A stretch of 64,000 nt of DNA from Diplolepis rosae (GCA_030998225.1 JAPYXD010000745.1:1178001-1242000), one strand, 5' to 3'; counted from the stretch's first letter, positions 11,974 to 24,656 are shown. A program made the numbers and translations. The notes: generated by a model from the letters alone, not told the origin.

Positions 11974-13581
11974 GATGGACTTAAGAAGAAACTGAGTATC
12001 ATTCCCAGAGAGCAGTTGCCTCCTGAGATAATTATTGATTTAAGTACAGACGGTGGGAGGCTAGATAAAGGTGGGAAATGGCAATTCTGGCCACACCAAT
12101 ATCGAATTATCAACATTCCAGATAAGAGGCCTATGATAGCTGGTGTGTTTAAAGGACGACATAAACCATCAAATCCCTTCGATTTTTTTGAAATGTTTTT
12201 TCAGGAAATAAATGAAGTCATTGGGAATGGCGGAATTAAAATCGGTGGTCGAACAATTCCTCTCCAAAGTCGATGCTTTATTGCAGACGCCCCCGCACGA
12301 GCTATGATTTTAAATCACTACGGCCATACTTCCTCAAGAGCATGTTCTAAATTTAAAGTCGAAGGACATCGATGCGATGTAGAAGGCTATCGGAATACAA
12401 TGATTTTTCCAGGAACTCGGCACCCACCTCGTACAAATGAAGAATACAGAAATATTACTGATGATGACCACCATAAAGGACACAGTCCTCTGTCTCAGAT
12501 ACCAATAGATTTGGTAACTCGTGTACCATTCGAATGTATGCATTTAATATACCTCGGAAACGTTAAAAAAGTGTTCGAAGCACACGTCGCCGGTAAATAC
12601 ATTTGCAGGAGGCTAAGTGGTAGACAATTAAACATTCTTGATGCAAGAATGAATACTTTATCCGATTATTGTCCTAGAGAGTTTGCCGAACGGCCAAGGG
12701 AAATAACAGCGTACAGTAACTTCAAAGCTGTGGAATTCAGGCAGCTATTATTGTATAGTTGTGTCGTGATTTTAAAAGATATTTTCTCTGAAGAATATTA
12801 TCAACACTTCTTAATATTGCATTGTGTAATACGCCTTCTCGTGTCGGAAAGTACAACACCAGTTATGTTGGATTTCTGTCAGCAAAGTTTAGAAATGTAC
12901 GTTAGTATGTGCGTAACACTGTTTGGGGAGCCGTTTTTATCGTACAACGTTCATGGTTTGCTTCATATTGTAGAAGATGTTAGAAATTTAGGAGGTTTGG
13001 AAACTTTCAGTGCATTCTGCTATGAGAATAACATGTCGCAGTTCCCTAAATTTCTTCGAAAACCTGATCTTTCGCTTCAACAGTACTATAAAAGAATGTT
13101 AGAACGGAGTGAGTTTTCTAATGATCCCATTAATGGTGAGGACCTCATTCAGCAGTCTCATGTTCATGCTGAAGGGCCTCTATTGGATCTTGAAGCACAA
13201 AACTGCACTCAGTTCAAGAAAATTGTCATCGGTAAATACACTTTTGCAGCAGATTTGCGTGACAATTGCTTTGTTTCAAATAATAAAAGAATATGTTTAA
13301 TCGAAAATATTGTGTTAGTTGAAGAAAATATTTTATTTATTGCAAGGCATTTTCGCGATGTGCAGCAGTTGTATGATGTTGGTCTGACATCCCAATCCGT
13401 TGGTGTATATCATTGCAGTAATTTGTCACCTGAATCAAATATTGTGCCTTTGACTGATGTAAAAGTAAAGTGTTATCGAATGCCAAAATGGAATGAAGCA
13501 GAAGGTCTAGAAGAAAATATTGTTCAAAACGAATGGGTTTGCGTTACTCATTTAGAATCACTGTCCCTCCCACGAAATTAG
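11974..13581 (+). CDS. CACTA/EnSpm-like transposase, right arm (5' truncated)
   Basis: Cut-and-paste DNA transposase of the CACTA/EnSpm (Transposase_21-like) type found in insects. The open frame runs from 11848, but its first 42 codons derive from a SINE tail and junction DNA. Homologous protein begins at GLKKKLSIIP (11977). Two family blocks are visible: STDGG.L.KG....FWP near residues 66-82 of the long frame, which fits the first acidic catalytic site, and FIADAPARA near 144-152, which fits the second. These are followed by a Cys/His-rich stretch (RACSKFKVEGHRC) and an HHKGHSPL motif. The C-terminus matches the end of the transposase ORF in the left arm. The N-terminal exons are missing, so the copy is probably inactive despite its long frame. 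The DUF4806 gene follows 18 bases downstream on the same strand. Confidence 0.75.
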   Translation, partial: DGLKKKLSIIPREQLPPEIIIDLSTDGGRLDKGGKWQFWPHQYRIINIPDKRPMIAGVFKGRHKPSNPFDFFEMFFQEINEVIGNGGIKIGGRTIPLQSRCFIADAPARAMILNHYGHTSSRACSKFKVEGHRCDVEGYRNTMIFPGTRHPPRTNEEYRNITDDDHHKGHSPLSQIPIDLVTRVPFECMHLIYLGNVKKVFEAHVAGKYICRRLSGRQLNILDARMNTLSDYCPREFAERPREITAYSNFKAVEFRQLLLYSCVVILKDIFSEEYYQHFLILHCVIRLLVSESTTPVMLDFCQQSLEMYVSMCVTLFGEPFLSYNVHGLLHIVEDVRNLGGLETFSAFCYENNMSQFPKFLRKPDLSLQQYYKRMLERSEFSNDPINGEDLIQQSHVHAEGPLLDLEAQNCTQFKKIVIGKYTFAADLRDNCFVSNNKRICLIENIVLVEENILFIARHFRDVQQLYDVGLTSQSVGVYHCSNLSPESNIVPLTDVKVKCYRMPKWNEAEGLEENIVQNEWVCVTHLESLSLPRN

Positions 13582-13599
13582 TTTTATAATCATCTTCAG

Positions 13600-15739
13600 A
13601 TGAACAGCCTATTAGAAAGCCGAAATCCAAATTCCCTTCTGTAGGAAAAGGCGTACAAGATTTAAGAGCCCTGGTACAAAAGAATCCTGAACTCGCTTCA
13701 ATGTTAAAATCAAGTTTCGATATCATAACACCTGTGCAAACTGTTAAAAGAATGAAGCCTAAAGCAAAGCCTCAATCCAAAGATGCATTTACAGATGTCT
13801 TGGAAAAAACATACGTGGACGAAACTAGTGTTCCTGCCTCTAACTCTGCCTCTAGCTCTGCCTTCAAGCGGGTCTCAGTTGAGACATCGAAAAAATCTAT
13901 TGTGCCAAATTCACAAGTTGAAAAATTGACGGGTATGATATCTTCAGAAAGCCTAATCCAATCAAAAAACTGCGAGAATGGAATAGTAACATTCGAAAAT
14001 AGGTCAATCGATAAAATTAATTCTACCCGGTAAGTATATAATCTTAGGTGGCAATATCTATTCAGATTCGTATTTTTCAACATTATGTCAAAAAAATATT
14101 TACTGCACAAGAACACTGAATACGTTATCGTGAATGTAAATAAGCAATGAAAATTAAGTTCTAATGTGCATTCTTTATTACTACTTTCAGAGAAATTACA
14201 AAGCATAATTGTGCTTCAGTACGGGATGTTGTATCTCCTTCGTTATTCTCAACTCCTTGCGCAAATGCTTCAAACCACGTAAGGAGTTTAGCATCAAGAG
14301 AAATAACTGTAAAGGAAAACATTTTGTTAGACATAGCTCAACGTCTTCAGTAAGTTAATGTAAATTTCCATATATCTAAAAAATGTAATGTGTAATTGGC
14401 AATGAATGAATGACCATTCTTTTTTTAAATGTTACTTGTAAGTTTATATCATCTCCGTGGGACGTAATACTTAGTCTTTTTAATCGAAATGAAAAATCTT
14501 TAAATCATCGATATTCGAAAAGGTAAAATGTATATTGAAAGCTTCTAAACGTTATTTTATAACAGAATTTAATAACTGTGCAGAATAATCATTAATATTT
14601 GTCTTTGTTCTTTTACAAATAAGAATTCGTGTTTAAAATTATTCAAATGTATGTAGTTATGCATTACAAGGTTATCAGTTATGAATATTGAAAATATTTA
14701 CAGGAATGTTGAAAATTATTGCAGAGAAATGAAAACTTCTCTTGCAGTTTTGAAAGAAGATGCTACTATTGGAAAATCGAAACCGTTGTTTGCTCCTCCT
14801 CAAGGTTTTCCTTTACAAACTTTACAAGAATTTAATTCATTTGAGCAAGATGAAATGAAACAAAACAAGCTGGTATGAGTCGTTGTTCTTATTTATTACA
14901 CAAGTTGAAAAAATTTCATACATTTCAGATCGCTGGACCAATGACAATTGATTTCAATACTTCTTTCCTTCATAGAATCCGAATCTAAAATCGAAAGTAG
15001 TTTAGCATTCTTTCGTATCATGGCTCTAATATTTATGGTCTTTTTTTATCATTCAACTAGCTCTCACTCACATTTTTATATCCACAACAATCTTATTTTT
15101 ATTCCTAAATGTGCCATATAATTCCTGGAGAAATTTATTTTACATATTTTTCACAGTACCGTGAATTAAGGAAATATGGAGGAACAAAGATACGAGAAGC
15201 GCTTAATTTTGCTTTCAAAGGAAGCATTAGCGACAAACTTGCTACAGAATTTACGTGGTGTGGGGAAAAAAAAACTACAAAGTTCAGTGGTTCTAAAATG
15301 GCTGCACTTTTATTTAGTAAGTACAGACAAAATATAGACCTCAAACTACAGAAATATTTTATTGAAATGATGAAAATAGTTGCGAAAAACATTAATAGCC
15401 TAAATCATATTTACTCTTGTAATTTCAGGAGTAATGCAGAAATGTCCTAATTTCCCAGAACCAGAATCACAAACAGCATTCAAGTTAGAAATGATTGAGG
15501 TATTAAGAAATGCAAAACAAAGGTACCGAAATAGCCTAAAACAAAATAACTCTCGCCGAAAACTCAAACCAGAACAAGAGATTGAGGTAGATGAAGAACG
15601 TGATTTTCTTTCCGAAGAAGACGATGAGGGTAATAATAGTAACTCGGAAAATGAACACGTTCAGCTCTCGCAAGACAGACAGATAGAAGATAGACAGAGT
15701 GAAAGGAATGATTCCTCATCCAATGAGAGTGATGCTTGA
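13600..15739 (+). CDS. DUF4806-domain protein, five exons, right arm
   Basis: Five exons join in frame with consensus splice sites: 13600-14029, 14191-14349, 14671-14872, 15157-15316 and 15429-15739, giving about 420 codons with a stop at 15737-15739. Exons 1-2 encode a Ser/Lys-rich low-complexity region. Exons 3-4 encode the DUF4806 pattern: FPLQTLQEFNSFE, then IREALNFAFKGSISDKLATEFTW.G (positions 15190-15260) and KFSGSKMAALLF. Exon 5 encodes KCPNFPEPE, a basic helix and a long acidic tail ending SSSNESDA. DUF4806 proteins are of unknown function and are often found beside transposase genes. The first exon begins at an acceptor (CATCTTCAG), so the true start lies upstream and was not found. 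Its place just behind the transposase suggests an accessory protein of the same transposon. No stop or frameshift was seen. Confidence 0.72.
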
Positions 15740-17811
15740 GACCAAAGTTTGTTTCTTGCAATTATAGAGGTTTAATCAAAAAGATCGAAAAAGGGCGTGA
15801 TAAATTATTTTAAATTTCGTTGTACGTTTCTTTCATTGTTCATTTCATGATTATAAGTTTATGTCGTTAACAAATTATTCTGATAAAGGCCCAAGAAGGG
15901 CCAAAGTTCTTGTATCTTAATACGTTCCAGAGTGTGCACAAACTCGAACCTAAAAATTGAATTCAGTTTCTCCGGCCAATAAAAAGTCCTTAAAGTGTAA
16001 CTTAAAAATACCCAGACCGAATCCATTTCAAATAAGATATGCAGTACAATTTCAAGTCACAGAATCGGTCGCCGAGGAAATGTTTTTTTTTTTAAGGAAA
16101 ATAAAACGACACGTATTTAATAATGTTTTGAGGGACAAAATTTCGCGAAGTTATGAGTAATTAATTTTTTAAAGGTGTTAAAAAAATACAGTTTTTCTAA
16201 AACTTTTATCACTTTTGAACTAATTAAGATATTGAAGTTTTTTTCTGTACCTAGTGAGGTTTATTGCCCTTTTTCAACACGTGGTTGGAAAATTAAAAAA
16301 TATTGAAAATTAGAAAAATGGTGGCGGGTTTCCTGAAAATATTCAAAGACGATCTTCTCAAAAACCCAACCTTTCTTTTTACTTAAATTTTTGCGCTAAA
16401 TTCTTAGTCGTAAAACTGAAAATCAGGTAAGCTTCAAGCGTGCCAAAGCACTTTTATGGTTAAAAGAATTTTTTACACAGTAACAATTTAGCAAGAAGAA
16501 AGTTGCGATTTTTGAGAAAGTAATCTTTGTATATTTTTAAAAAAGTGTTTAAAAATAACCAAAGTTCTAATGCTTTAATAGTTTTCCTATTCGGAGTACA
16601 AAAACCTCCCGACTAGACTCGATCGAGTTTCTTAAAGTGATATAATATTTTTTAAATTGAAATTGAAAAGTTCTAACATTTATAAACTTTTTAAAATCGT
16701 ATTTTATTTTATGCTTCGGGGGTCTTTGTACACCCTGGATTATAACAAATTTTCCCTTAAGATTATAGTTTTTTAGTCAAAAAAGCGCGACAAAGGGCTT
16801 GATAAAACAAAAAAATATATCTTAGCGTTGTCTATTTAATAGAAAAATGCGTTCAAATTATGTTTCTTTTACGATTATACTTTAAATATATCTTATATAC
16901 GGAAGGTTTATATATGTTTAAAGAAGAAAACCGAATTACTCGTATTTTCATACTTTTAATACAATAAAAATATTATTTGTTAAAAACAACTGCCTCTTCA
17001 CCGTCTTATTCTTATTGATATTATACTAATTTTCAGCATTTCAAATAATGACAGAAACAATAATTAAATGTAGAGTATCGCATTTAGCTTAAATAACTCC
17101 TGTCTTTTTTAACAATGTAAAAAAATTATTTTTGAATCAGGAACCTTTTTCTAAAACTGTCGTAACACATTGTTTTTGTCACTTTTATAAACATGTAATA
17201 TTTATTGAAACTAATCATTGCGTAACTGTATGAGAGCAATATACCGACACATGCGTGCCCGCACATCGTGCGGCGCATATGCGACGCAATTGTTGACACA
17301 AGTGTCTCAAACCTTGCCCTCACGACGTGCGGATTAATACGCACGTTGCGCCCGCACCATGCGGGCTCCATGTGGACATTTTGCTATCTGGGAAGGCTTA
17401 GGAGGAAGTTTTACAATAATTTTGTTTCATTATTCGATAGCAAATTAAAAATGATTCCGAAGCAGTTGAGTAAACTTTCAAACAGTAGAATGGGATTTTA
17501 TTTGGGCAATTATTATTATGAAAAATGTATTAAATGCATGCAACTTGTCATAAAATAACATAAAAAAGTATAACTTTTTATTAAAGTTTGATAAAATGTA
17601 TCATGAACAAATTAAGCTTGAAATGTATAAGTCTGAAGATTCAAATATTTTGGAATATTGATTTCAGCTGATATACAGGTTTATTGAAATATGAATATAT
17701 CCGTATTAAAATTAAATTGTCTTTGGTATATCAATTTCAATAATATTTTCAATGTTTCAAATCAAAATATTAAATGAAAGATATTCAAACTCTGGGAATT
17801 AACTGCTTTAA

Positions 17812-18211
17812 CCTTCCGTTACCAAACATATGAGGGATTCCCTCAGTGGGGTCAGTTTTTTCGAAATAACTTCTATTTTGCGCTTGACACAGTCTGGTCC
17901 GTTTGAATACCTTTCCACGAATTATTCCTGAAGCTTTTTGTAGCAATAAAAAATGTTCAAGTAGAATACTCATTCAATAATCACTTTTCAAAACCAGAGG
18001 TGCGTGGATTCTGAGGGAATCCCTCCATAGTTTGGCTTTCGTGCAATGAAAATAGCTTGAGTTCTTGAGTGCGGTGTTGCCACATTTTGATGTTACATGT
18101 TCAACCAAGTAGTCGCAACATTTGGCAACACTGCAGATGTTCTAACACGCAGGGAGAAATCCTCTAGGGTTTGGTAACCGTGTAGCAATTTTTAAGTTTG
18201 GTAACGGAGGG
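17812..18211. mobile_element. piggyBac-like MITE, TTAA duplication, right arm
   Basis: Mirror of 5195-5596, with TTAA at 17808-17811 and 18212-18215. Ends CCTTCCGTTACCAAAC and GTTTGGTAACGGAGGG. Confidence 0.8.
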
Positions 18212-18984
18212 TTAATAACACAATTTTTTCCTCTTTATAAAGAATCCCAATTTTCAAATTAAAAGTCTGTAGATAGGTCGACTAAAACTTGGGATAAAAG
18301 TACTTGTATTATACAATTAACTTTAAAGTTTTTAAATCTTTTTACAATGTTACAAGATGAGCCTATAATTTAGAATTACAAAATCTTTCATTAAAAAAAG
18401 TCACTCACCTGAAATAAACGTCGGAAAGAATCCTCATAAAAATAAAGAAAGGTTTAACCATCACTTGGAAAATAATGTCATTTTGGTATTTCAAGTCCTC
18501 CTATGTTCAAATTTACAAGAAAAAAGATCAACAATTGACAAATTCTCAGATTTTTCAGTCGAAGCTTTATTTGTTAATTTTTAGTTTTTATAAATAGGTT
18601 AAATATTCATGAATTTCTTAAATGTTCCAACATTTAAAAAATATTTAATCAGAGAATTATGTGCAAAGTATTTTACATGAAGAAAAAATAAACATTTGAC
18701 CTAATGAGTGCTAAATCTACATTCTTAATTTTATAATGAGAGTATTTTTATCTTACTTTTTGTGACTTAAGTACGGATTTTATACTTAAAATTTAAATAT
18801 GCTTTACAGAGTTGAAGTATTTTCTAAATGAAACAGTTTATTCACAAAGCTGCAAAATGTTGTAATTAAAATCTTGATATAAAATTTTAACCATTTATCG
18901 ACTTTAAATTTTTCATACGATTTCATAAGAACAGGCAAGTTAAGAATTACAAAATATTCCATTTAACAGATTGCAGCTGTCCAT

Positions 18985-19468
18985 CCCTATTGATTTTATG
19001 TAAAGTTTTTACGTCATTTTTTATGTAAAGTTTTTCTTTAAGAAGCCTAAACAATTTATATTTAATCGCCTACCGTAAAGGAGTGACATAAAAATGTAAG
19101 AGGAAAATAAATAGTACAATATTTTATGGTTAACTTTAGTTTACTGATTCTATAAGAGTATATTCAATTAAATATAATGAATCGACTATATTTTTCTAAT
19201 AAGAGTATAAATTAGGTACCACACACAAATACTCAGTGCCATTATTTACAACATGCACGCACACTTTTTCAATATCACTTTTCAAGACAACAGATTCTTG
19301 ACGTAAAAAATTACGTAAAAAATGACGTAAAAAACTATCCCAATTCTTGACGTCGTTTTTTACGCCATTTTTGACGTCGTTTTTTACGTCATTTTTTACG
19401 TCATTTTTTACGTCATTTTTTACGTAGTTTTTTACTTAATTTTTTACGTCAAAGTTTTTTCAATAGGG
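18985..19468. mobile_element. 484-base foldback MITE with 12-base repeats, right arm
   Basis: Mirror of 3937-4418. The repeat block differs in unit order and has several substitutions (for example GACGT to TACGT). This is the most diverged stretch between the two arms. Confidence 0.75.
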
Positions 19469-20971
19469 ATAAGATCTTGTAAAATCGTGACAAGATTTAA
19501 ACACTAACTTGAAAAAAATTTTCATGTCAAATTTGAAATTAATAAATACTTATGTGGTCATATGCAAATATCACTCAACACATTTTTCAGCTTTTTAATT
19601 TATCTCCTTCTATTAGAAAATTTTACCTTTCCGTAAAGCAATTCATTTTTTGAATGAAAAGTCTGTGATTAGGCTGCAAAAAAGTGAGATGAAAATATGT
19701 GTAACGTAAAATTGAAAATGTAATATTCAATATTAAATTTTACGTTTTTATCATAATTGAAACAATTTAAATGTCTTTTATGCTCTTTTTATTTATATTA
19801 TTACGAGATCGCAGCGAATGGTCAGCAAACGGTTAGTGAAAGTTTATATTTATTGAATATTTTATTCAAACCTTAACTACAATATTTTCAGAAAAATGTA
19901 CTAATTTTCTCAAATTACCCTGGGTCCATAGAATGTTTGATCCTTTATAGATAGAACTTGGAGAACCAGCAATTTTTGGCGCGTCATTTTTTACAAGCAG
20001 TGAGACATTTGTTCCACTTAGAATATAACACAGAAAAAAATAAATATAAAGGTATCAGTATTGAAGGACAGTGCAAAACTTTACTCTCAATGTGAAGCGA
20101 TGGAAGTTTCGAGTACTTGGGTATAGGTTTATACAAGCGTGTAATATAAGAATAGTTTAGTATATATGTACGTAAATCATAGCTAAGTATTCACACTGTA
20201 TGTCTGCGAAATTTTATAAAATTATAAGCTATAAACAAGACTATATGTTTCTGTATGCATATGTGTATTGTGTATATGCTCGAAAGTGTAAATGTATATA
20301 GCAAAGCTTTCAAAAGTAAGTGCTTTATGTTGCAAACACTGCTTGAAAGTTTCTTTGCAGACTCTCACGGTTTCTTCGACTGGTTTCCACCATACTACAT
20401 TGTACCTTACATTTTACACAACTGCGAATTATACTTTAACCTTCAGTTAAACTATCTTTTAATTATTGAACTGCACAATAAATCTTCTGTTTTAATTTTT
20501 TTTTTAAACTCCTATATTTAATAAACTTATCCAATTGTCTTTGTATCTAACTGTGGCTGAAAAGAGTAGCCTGAATAAATATTTACTCAACTCATTCGAG
20601 TAGTTTCACAAATTAATTTCCTCAATGTAATTAAATTTCTACAAAATAAACCTTATTATCACGTCAAAAATATAACTGTATTAACAATTTTATGCAAATG
20701 AATACTTACGTAAAAGACAATATTTTGCAGTATTATCTTGCTTCTGAATTTATTCTTCACACTATGTCACAATTCTTGCACAGCATTTGCTTAGAAGTAC
20801 CTCTGACAAAAGTGGTCTAGAGACTAAGGATAATTTAGGAAATTTTCAAGATAGAAATAGTCCGGAAAAATTTGATTCCTAAATCACCCAGAAAACTTAT
20901 TCGGAATTATTCCTTGTTAAAAGAGGATTCACATCTCGAACTTATAGGCGACCTGTAGACAGTTTGAGGTA

Positions 20972-21059
20972 GTGTTGTAAATTTAACGATTTTTCCACCT
21001 TTAATCTATAGTCATGTCGCTAAAGGTTGAAGGAGGACACACCGGTAAATTTACAACAC
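20972..21059. mobile_element. 88-base MITE with TA duplication, right arm
   Basis: Mirror copy of 2343-2430, with TA at 20970-20971 and 21060-21061. Confidence 0.6.
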
Positions 21060-21638
21060 TAGTTTCAGGTATAATTTGGTATTTATTTCGTAGTAGGTAT
21101 AGATTTTTCCACAGCCTGAGTTTGTACAAACTCAATTGACCACAAGATCACTGAGCTAGAAATCCAGGTAGATGGCTACTAGATGGGAATACGCCTTGAT
21201 AAAAATTTGCACACATAACGAGAGAATTTTTTGAAACGTTGCTTTAAATGATAATGTTTTCATTGAATGACCTATTAGTGAGTTATGTATTTTGTGATAA
21301 ATTAAGACGGTAGCAAAATTAGACTGGACAAATTAATATTATATAAGATTTGAAAGTATCCACGCCCTTCTAAACCTTAGACACAGGTATGTGCAAAAGT
21401 AGGCAAAATGGATTGTATAATCAAGTGTGTATTGAGTTCAATTACCAGTAGCGCAATGAAAAGTATTGGCCTCCAACAGTTCAATGCGAGATTTTTGTAA
21501 AGGAGAATTCATGATAGAATTCCATGAATAACAAATAATGTTTGCAGGTAAGTTATTTTCTGCAGGGCCAAAGACTAGATGTATATATATAATTATAAAT
21601 TTCCGAAAAATTTAACTAAACATTTATAATGAAAAAAT

Positions 21639-22761
21639 TAATATAAATTAATCTTCATTTTGTATCCTAATAGCCCAGAAAATATTGATTTATTCATGTT
21701 GATGATGATTAGGCGTTGATTGTTTAGCCTTTATGAAATAATTTGATTATGTATACAGATATGCCAACCCAAAATTATCAAAAATCATGGAATATTCCGT
21801 GAAGTTTGACCTAAACTTTTTGGAATATTCTTTTTGACTACTTGATAAGCTGATGGAGAAGTCGAACCGCCTCTACGTGGCACTTGACTACGTCTTGCGT
21901 TAGTCCATGCATGCACTTCGACTAGAGTCTATCGCTGGTAAATCTTATACATTTAGAATTTATAAGATAAAGGAATTAATATCTAGCATAAAACGTGGTA
22001 ATTTGATAAACGATAAAAAACTGTAGTGGATAAAATGATTATAATTAAATTAAAATTCATTTTGTATTCTACAAGCTCATAAAATATTAATTTCATCATG
22101 TTGCTGATAATTAAGCTTTAATTGTTCAGCCTTTATGAAGTAAGTTTATTATGTATACAGATATGCCAACCCAAAATTATCAAAAATCATGGAATATTCC
22201 GTGAAGTTTGACCTAAACTTTTTGGAATATTCTTTTTGACTACTTGATAAGCTGATGGAGAAGTCGAACCGCCTCTACGTGGCACTTGACTACGTCTTGC
22301 GTTAGTCCATGCATGCACTTCGACTAGAGTCTATCGCTGGTAAATCTTATACATTTAGAATTTATAAGATAAAGGAATTAGTATCTAGCATAAAACGTGG
22401 TAATTTGATAAACGATAAAAAACTGTAGTGGATAAAATGATTATAATTAAATTAAAATTCATTTTGTATTCTACAAGCTCATAAAATATTAATTTCATCA
22501 TGTTGCTGATAATTAAGCTTTAATTGTTCAGCCTTTATGAAGTAAGTTTATTATGTATACAGATATGCCAACCCAAAATTATCAAAAATCATGGAATATT
22601 CCAAGAAGTTTGACTTAAACTTTTTGGAATATTTTTTTTGACTACTTGATAAGCTGATGGAGAAGTCGAACCGCCTCTACGTGGCACTTGACTACGTCTT
22701 GCGTTAGCCCATGCATGCAGTTCGACTAGAGTCTATCGCTGGTAAATCTTATACATTTAGA
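21639..22761. repeat. 402-base tandem repeat, right arm copy
   Basis: Mirror image of 638-1760 with the same period and only a few base differences, so the tandem array existed before the arms were duplicated or has been kept homogeneous since. Confidence 0.9.
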
Positions 22762-23245
22762 ATTTACATTATAAATAAATTAATATTTTTCACGAAAAGT
22801 ATCAATTTAAAAAACAACGAAATTAATTAATTGTGTAAAAAAAAAGTGATTCTTCATAAATGATACCTTACATTATTTTCCCAAATTATAAATAAATAGG
22901 TGAATCAAGACTCAACTGAAGTCTCCTCACTGGAGAGAGGAACGTGAAAAGAGTTTGACAGCTTTGTAACATTGCTTGGGAGAAAAAAGTTGTGTTCTTG
23001 AATTTTCTATAAGAGTGTATGTTTTGGAGAAACATTTTCTAAAAATTCTTAAGGTCATTGTGTGACCAAAAATATTAAAATAATTTTATGTGCCCTTTAT
23101 GACGTGGCAGCTCAATTTAATAATCAACGTAATCTAATATACGGAGACGAATGCTGGATGTAGAAAGAATGTAACGCAATATATGTAAATATAATATCCA
23201 ATAAAAGAATAGATTTTTATACATAGAGTAGGCAAAACCCAGTGA

Positions 23246-23436
23246 ACATTCACATTTGTTACGTCATTGTTACATAACAGTTCTATAAAAATGGCGTCCC
23301 ATGCGGATCACAGTTACATAATAAGAATCGTTATATAGTTGTTCTATAACAATTACATAAAAAAATTTGTTATGTAACTGTGATACGCATGGGACCAGAA
23401 CAGTTATGCAACAATGACGTAACAAATGTGAATGTT
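23246..23436. repeat. Extended inverted repeat at right palindrome tip
   Basis: The 100-base tip hairpin is flanked by a further inverted pair: AACATTCACATTTGTTACG on the inner side and CGTAACAAATGTGAATGTT on the outer side. The whole stretch is an imperfect palindrome centred near 23340. It may be a foldback MITE sitting exactly at the arm end, or the place where the large symmetry was nucleated. Confidence 0.6.
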
Positions 23437-24167
23437 GAATTGAATCGAATTAGTCTATCCCTCTCTCTCTCTCTTCCATAACGCGATACTCATTCGCCAA
23501 CGATTTGAAAAAAATACGCAACCTAACCTGACAGTCTTAAAAATGTAAACAAGAACTACGCTGTCGCTAGTAGAGTGAGAGGGCTTCACCAACCTCACCT
23601 TCTCTCTCTTTCTAACGACCGTACGCTTCCACTTTAACACGCCCCTATTGCGTGCCTACTCTATAATAACTGTATGAAAAAAAACCCATGAAACTTCCCT
23701 AGGGTGAACTATGTACTCATTTCTGTTGAGCATTCAGTTGACATCACTGACATCTAGCGGATAAATTCTCACTTCACAAAGTATCCAGCAATCATTAGCA
23801 GCGACATCTCCCGACAAAACTGCAATTTAACTTTTATTTGCTCTGTGGGTAAGAGATACATTTTGTTACAGAACTAGCAAAAGTCGACAATGTCTCCACC
23901 TCTCGGTTAAGTTTGGAACTATTTTTTGCTAATGAAATATGAAGGTCCCAGAAATGTTTCGGTGGGACTTTCCGGTAACGTCCCTTCGGAACGTCCCCGG
24001 AGTGCGGACATTTCGCACGTTCCATGAATGTTTATGGAATGTACTGTGCTATTAGGGAATTGATATAAAAAGTTTTTTTGTGCACTATACTATTAATTGA
24101 AAGTGCAAGTTGTATTGACCTTTCGTCTTAAATACTGGTTTATTGTTGGAAAAGATTGACTTTCTGG
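23437..24167. other. Intergenic DNA right of the palindrome
   Basis: Contains a (CT)n run at about 23460-23475 and a second CT-rich stretch near 23600. A moderately GC-rich part at 23935-24025 reads open on the minus strand for 63 codons without a recognisable domain. No element ends were identified. Confidence 0.5.
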
Positions 24168-24193
24168 TCGAAAATGATGAAGTTAATATGAAT

Positions 24194-24229
24194 CTGACAT
24201 TTTGGCTCAGATCGGAGCCCTTATTAGTG
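24194..24229 (-). ncRNA. Degenerate hammerhead-like motif
   Basis: On the minus strand it reads CACTAATAAGGGCTC then CGATCTGAGCCAAAATGTCAG. A perfect GGCTC/GAGCC stem is present, but the core is CUAAUAA and AAAA instead of CUGANGA and GAAA, so it would not be expected to cleave. Confidence 0.35.
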
Positions 24230-24623
24230 ATTTTTATTAAAACCTGTTAAAACCTAAAAATACACAGAAAAAATGGGAAGCTGAATTGAGATTTTTTTGG
24301 AATAAAATATTTTAGATTTGAAAATACGTAGCTTTTTTACATGGTAAATATATTATATATTTGAAAACGAAAGGCTTGAATATAAAACAATCCTAAGAAC
24401 ATTTTTTTCAAGAAAAATATTCCAATGAAATTCTTTACGTGACATTTTTTGCACGGCAAATTGAGTATGTATTGTATGGGTGTAAAATACATGATTTATA
24501 TTTCTTGGAATAAGTATACTTAGTAAACCCCAAAAACAAACTATTACAATTGTCATATAAAAAAGTTACGTCAATTTAACAACCGACTTTTTCTGTATAT
24601 TTTCATAATTTAATAAAAAAACC

Positions 24624-24656
24624 CTGATGAGGGTTCCGATCTAAGCTGAAATGTCA
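24624..24656 (+). ncRNA. Hammerhead-like motif
   Basis: CTGATGA matches the hammerhead core, followed by an imperfect stem GGGTTCCGATCTAAGC, then TGAAATGTC. One extra G precedes the stem compared with the canonical fold. Such motifs are known from Penelope-like elements. Activity is untested. Confidence 0.4.

Larger units (their letters stand above)
11973..23398 (-). repeat. Right arm of giant palindrome
   Basis: Mirror copy of 1-11440. In this arm the transposase and DUF4806 frames are uninterrupted. Outside the arm, 23399-23436 resembles the inner bases 117-155, because the arm tip is itself a small inverted repeat. I cannot tell whether the symmetry continues past position 1. Confidence 0.97.

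Noticed and set aside
1..23398. A single giant transposon with 11.4-kb terminal inverted repeats (Maverick-like)
   Set aside because: No polymerase, integrase or capsid genes, and both arms hold the same transposase cut at its 5' side at the centre, which fits an inverted duplication better.
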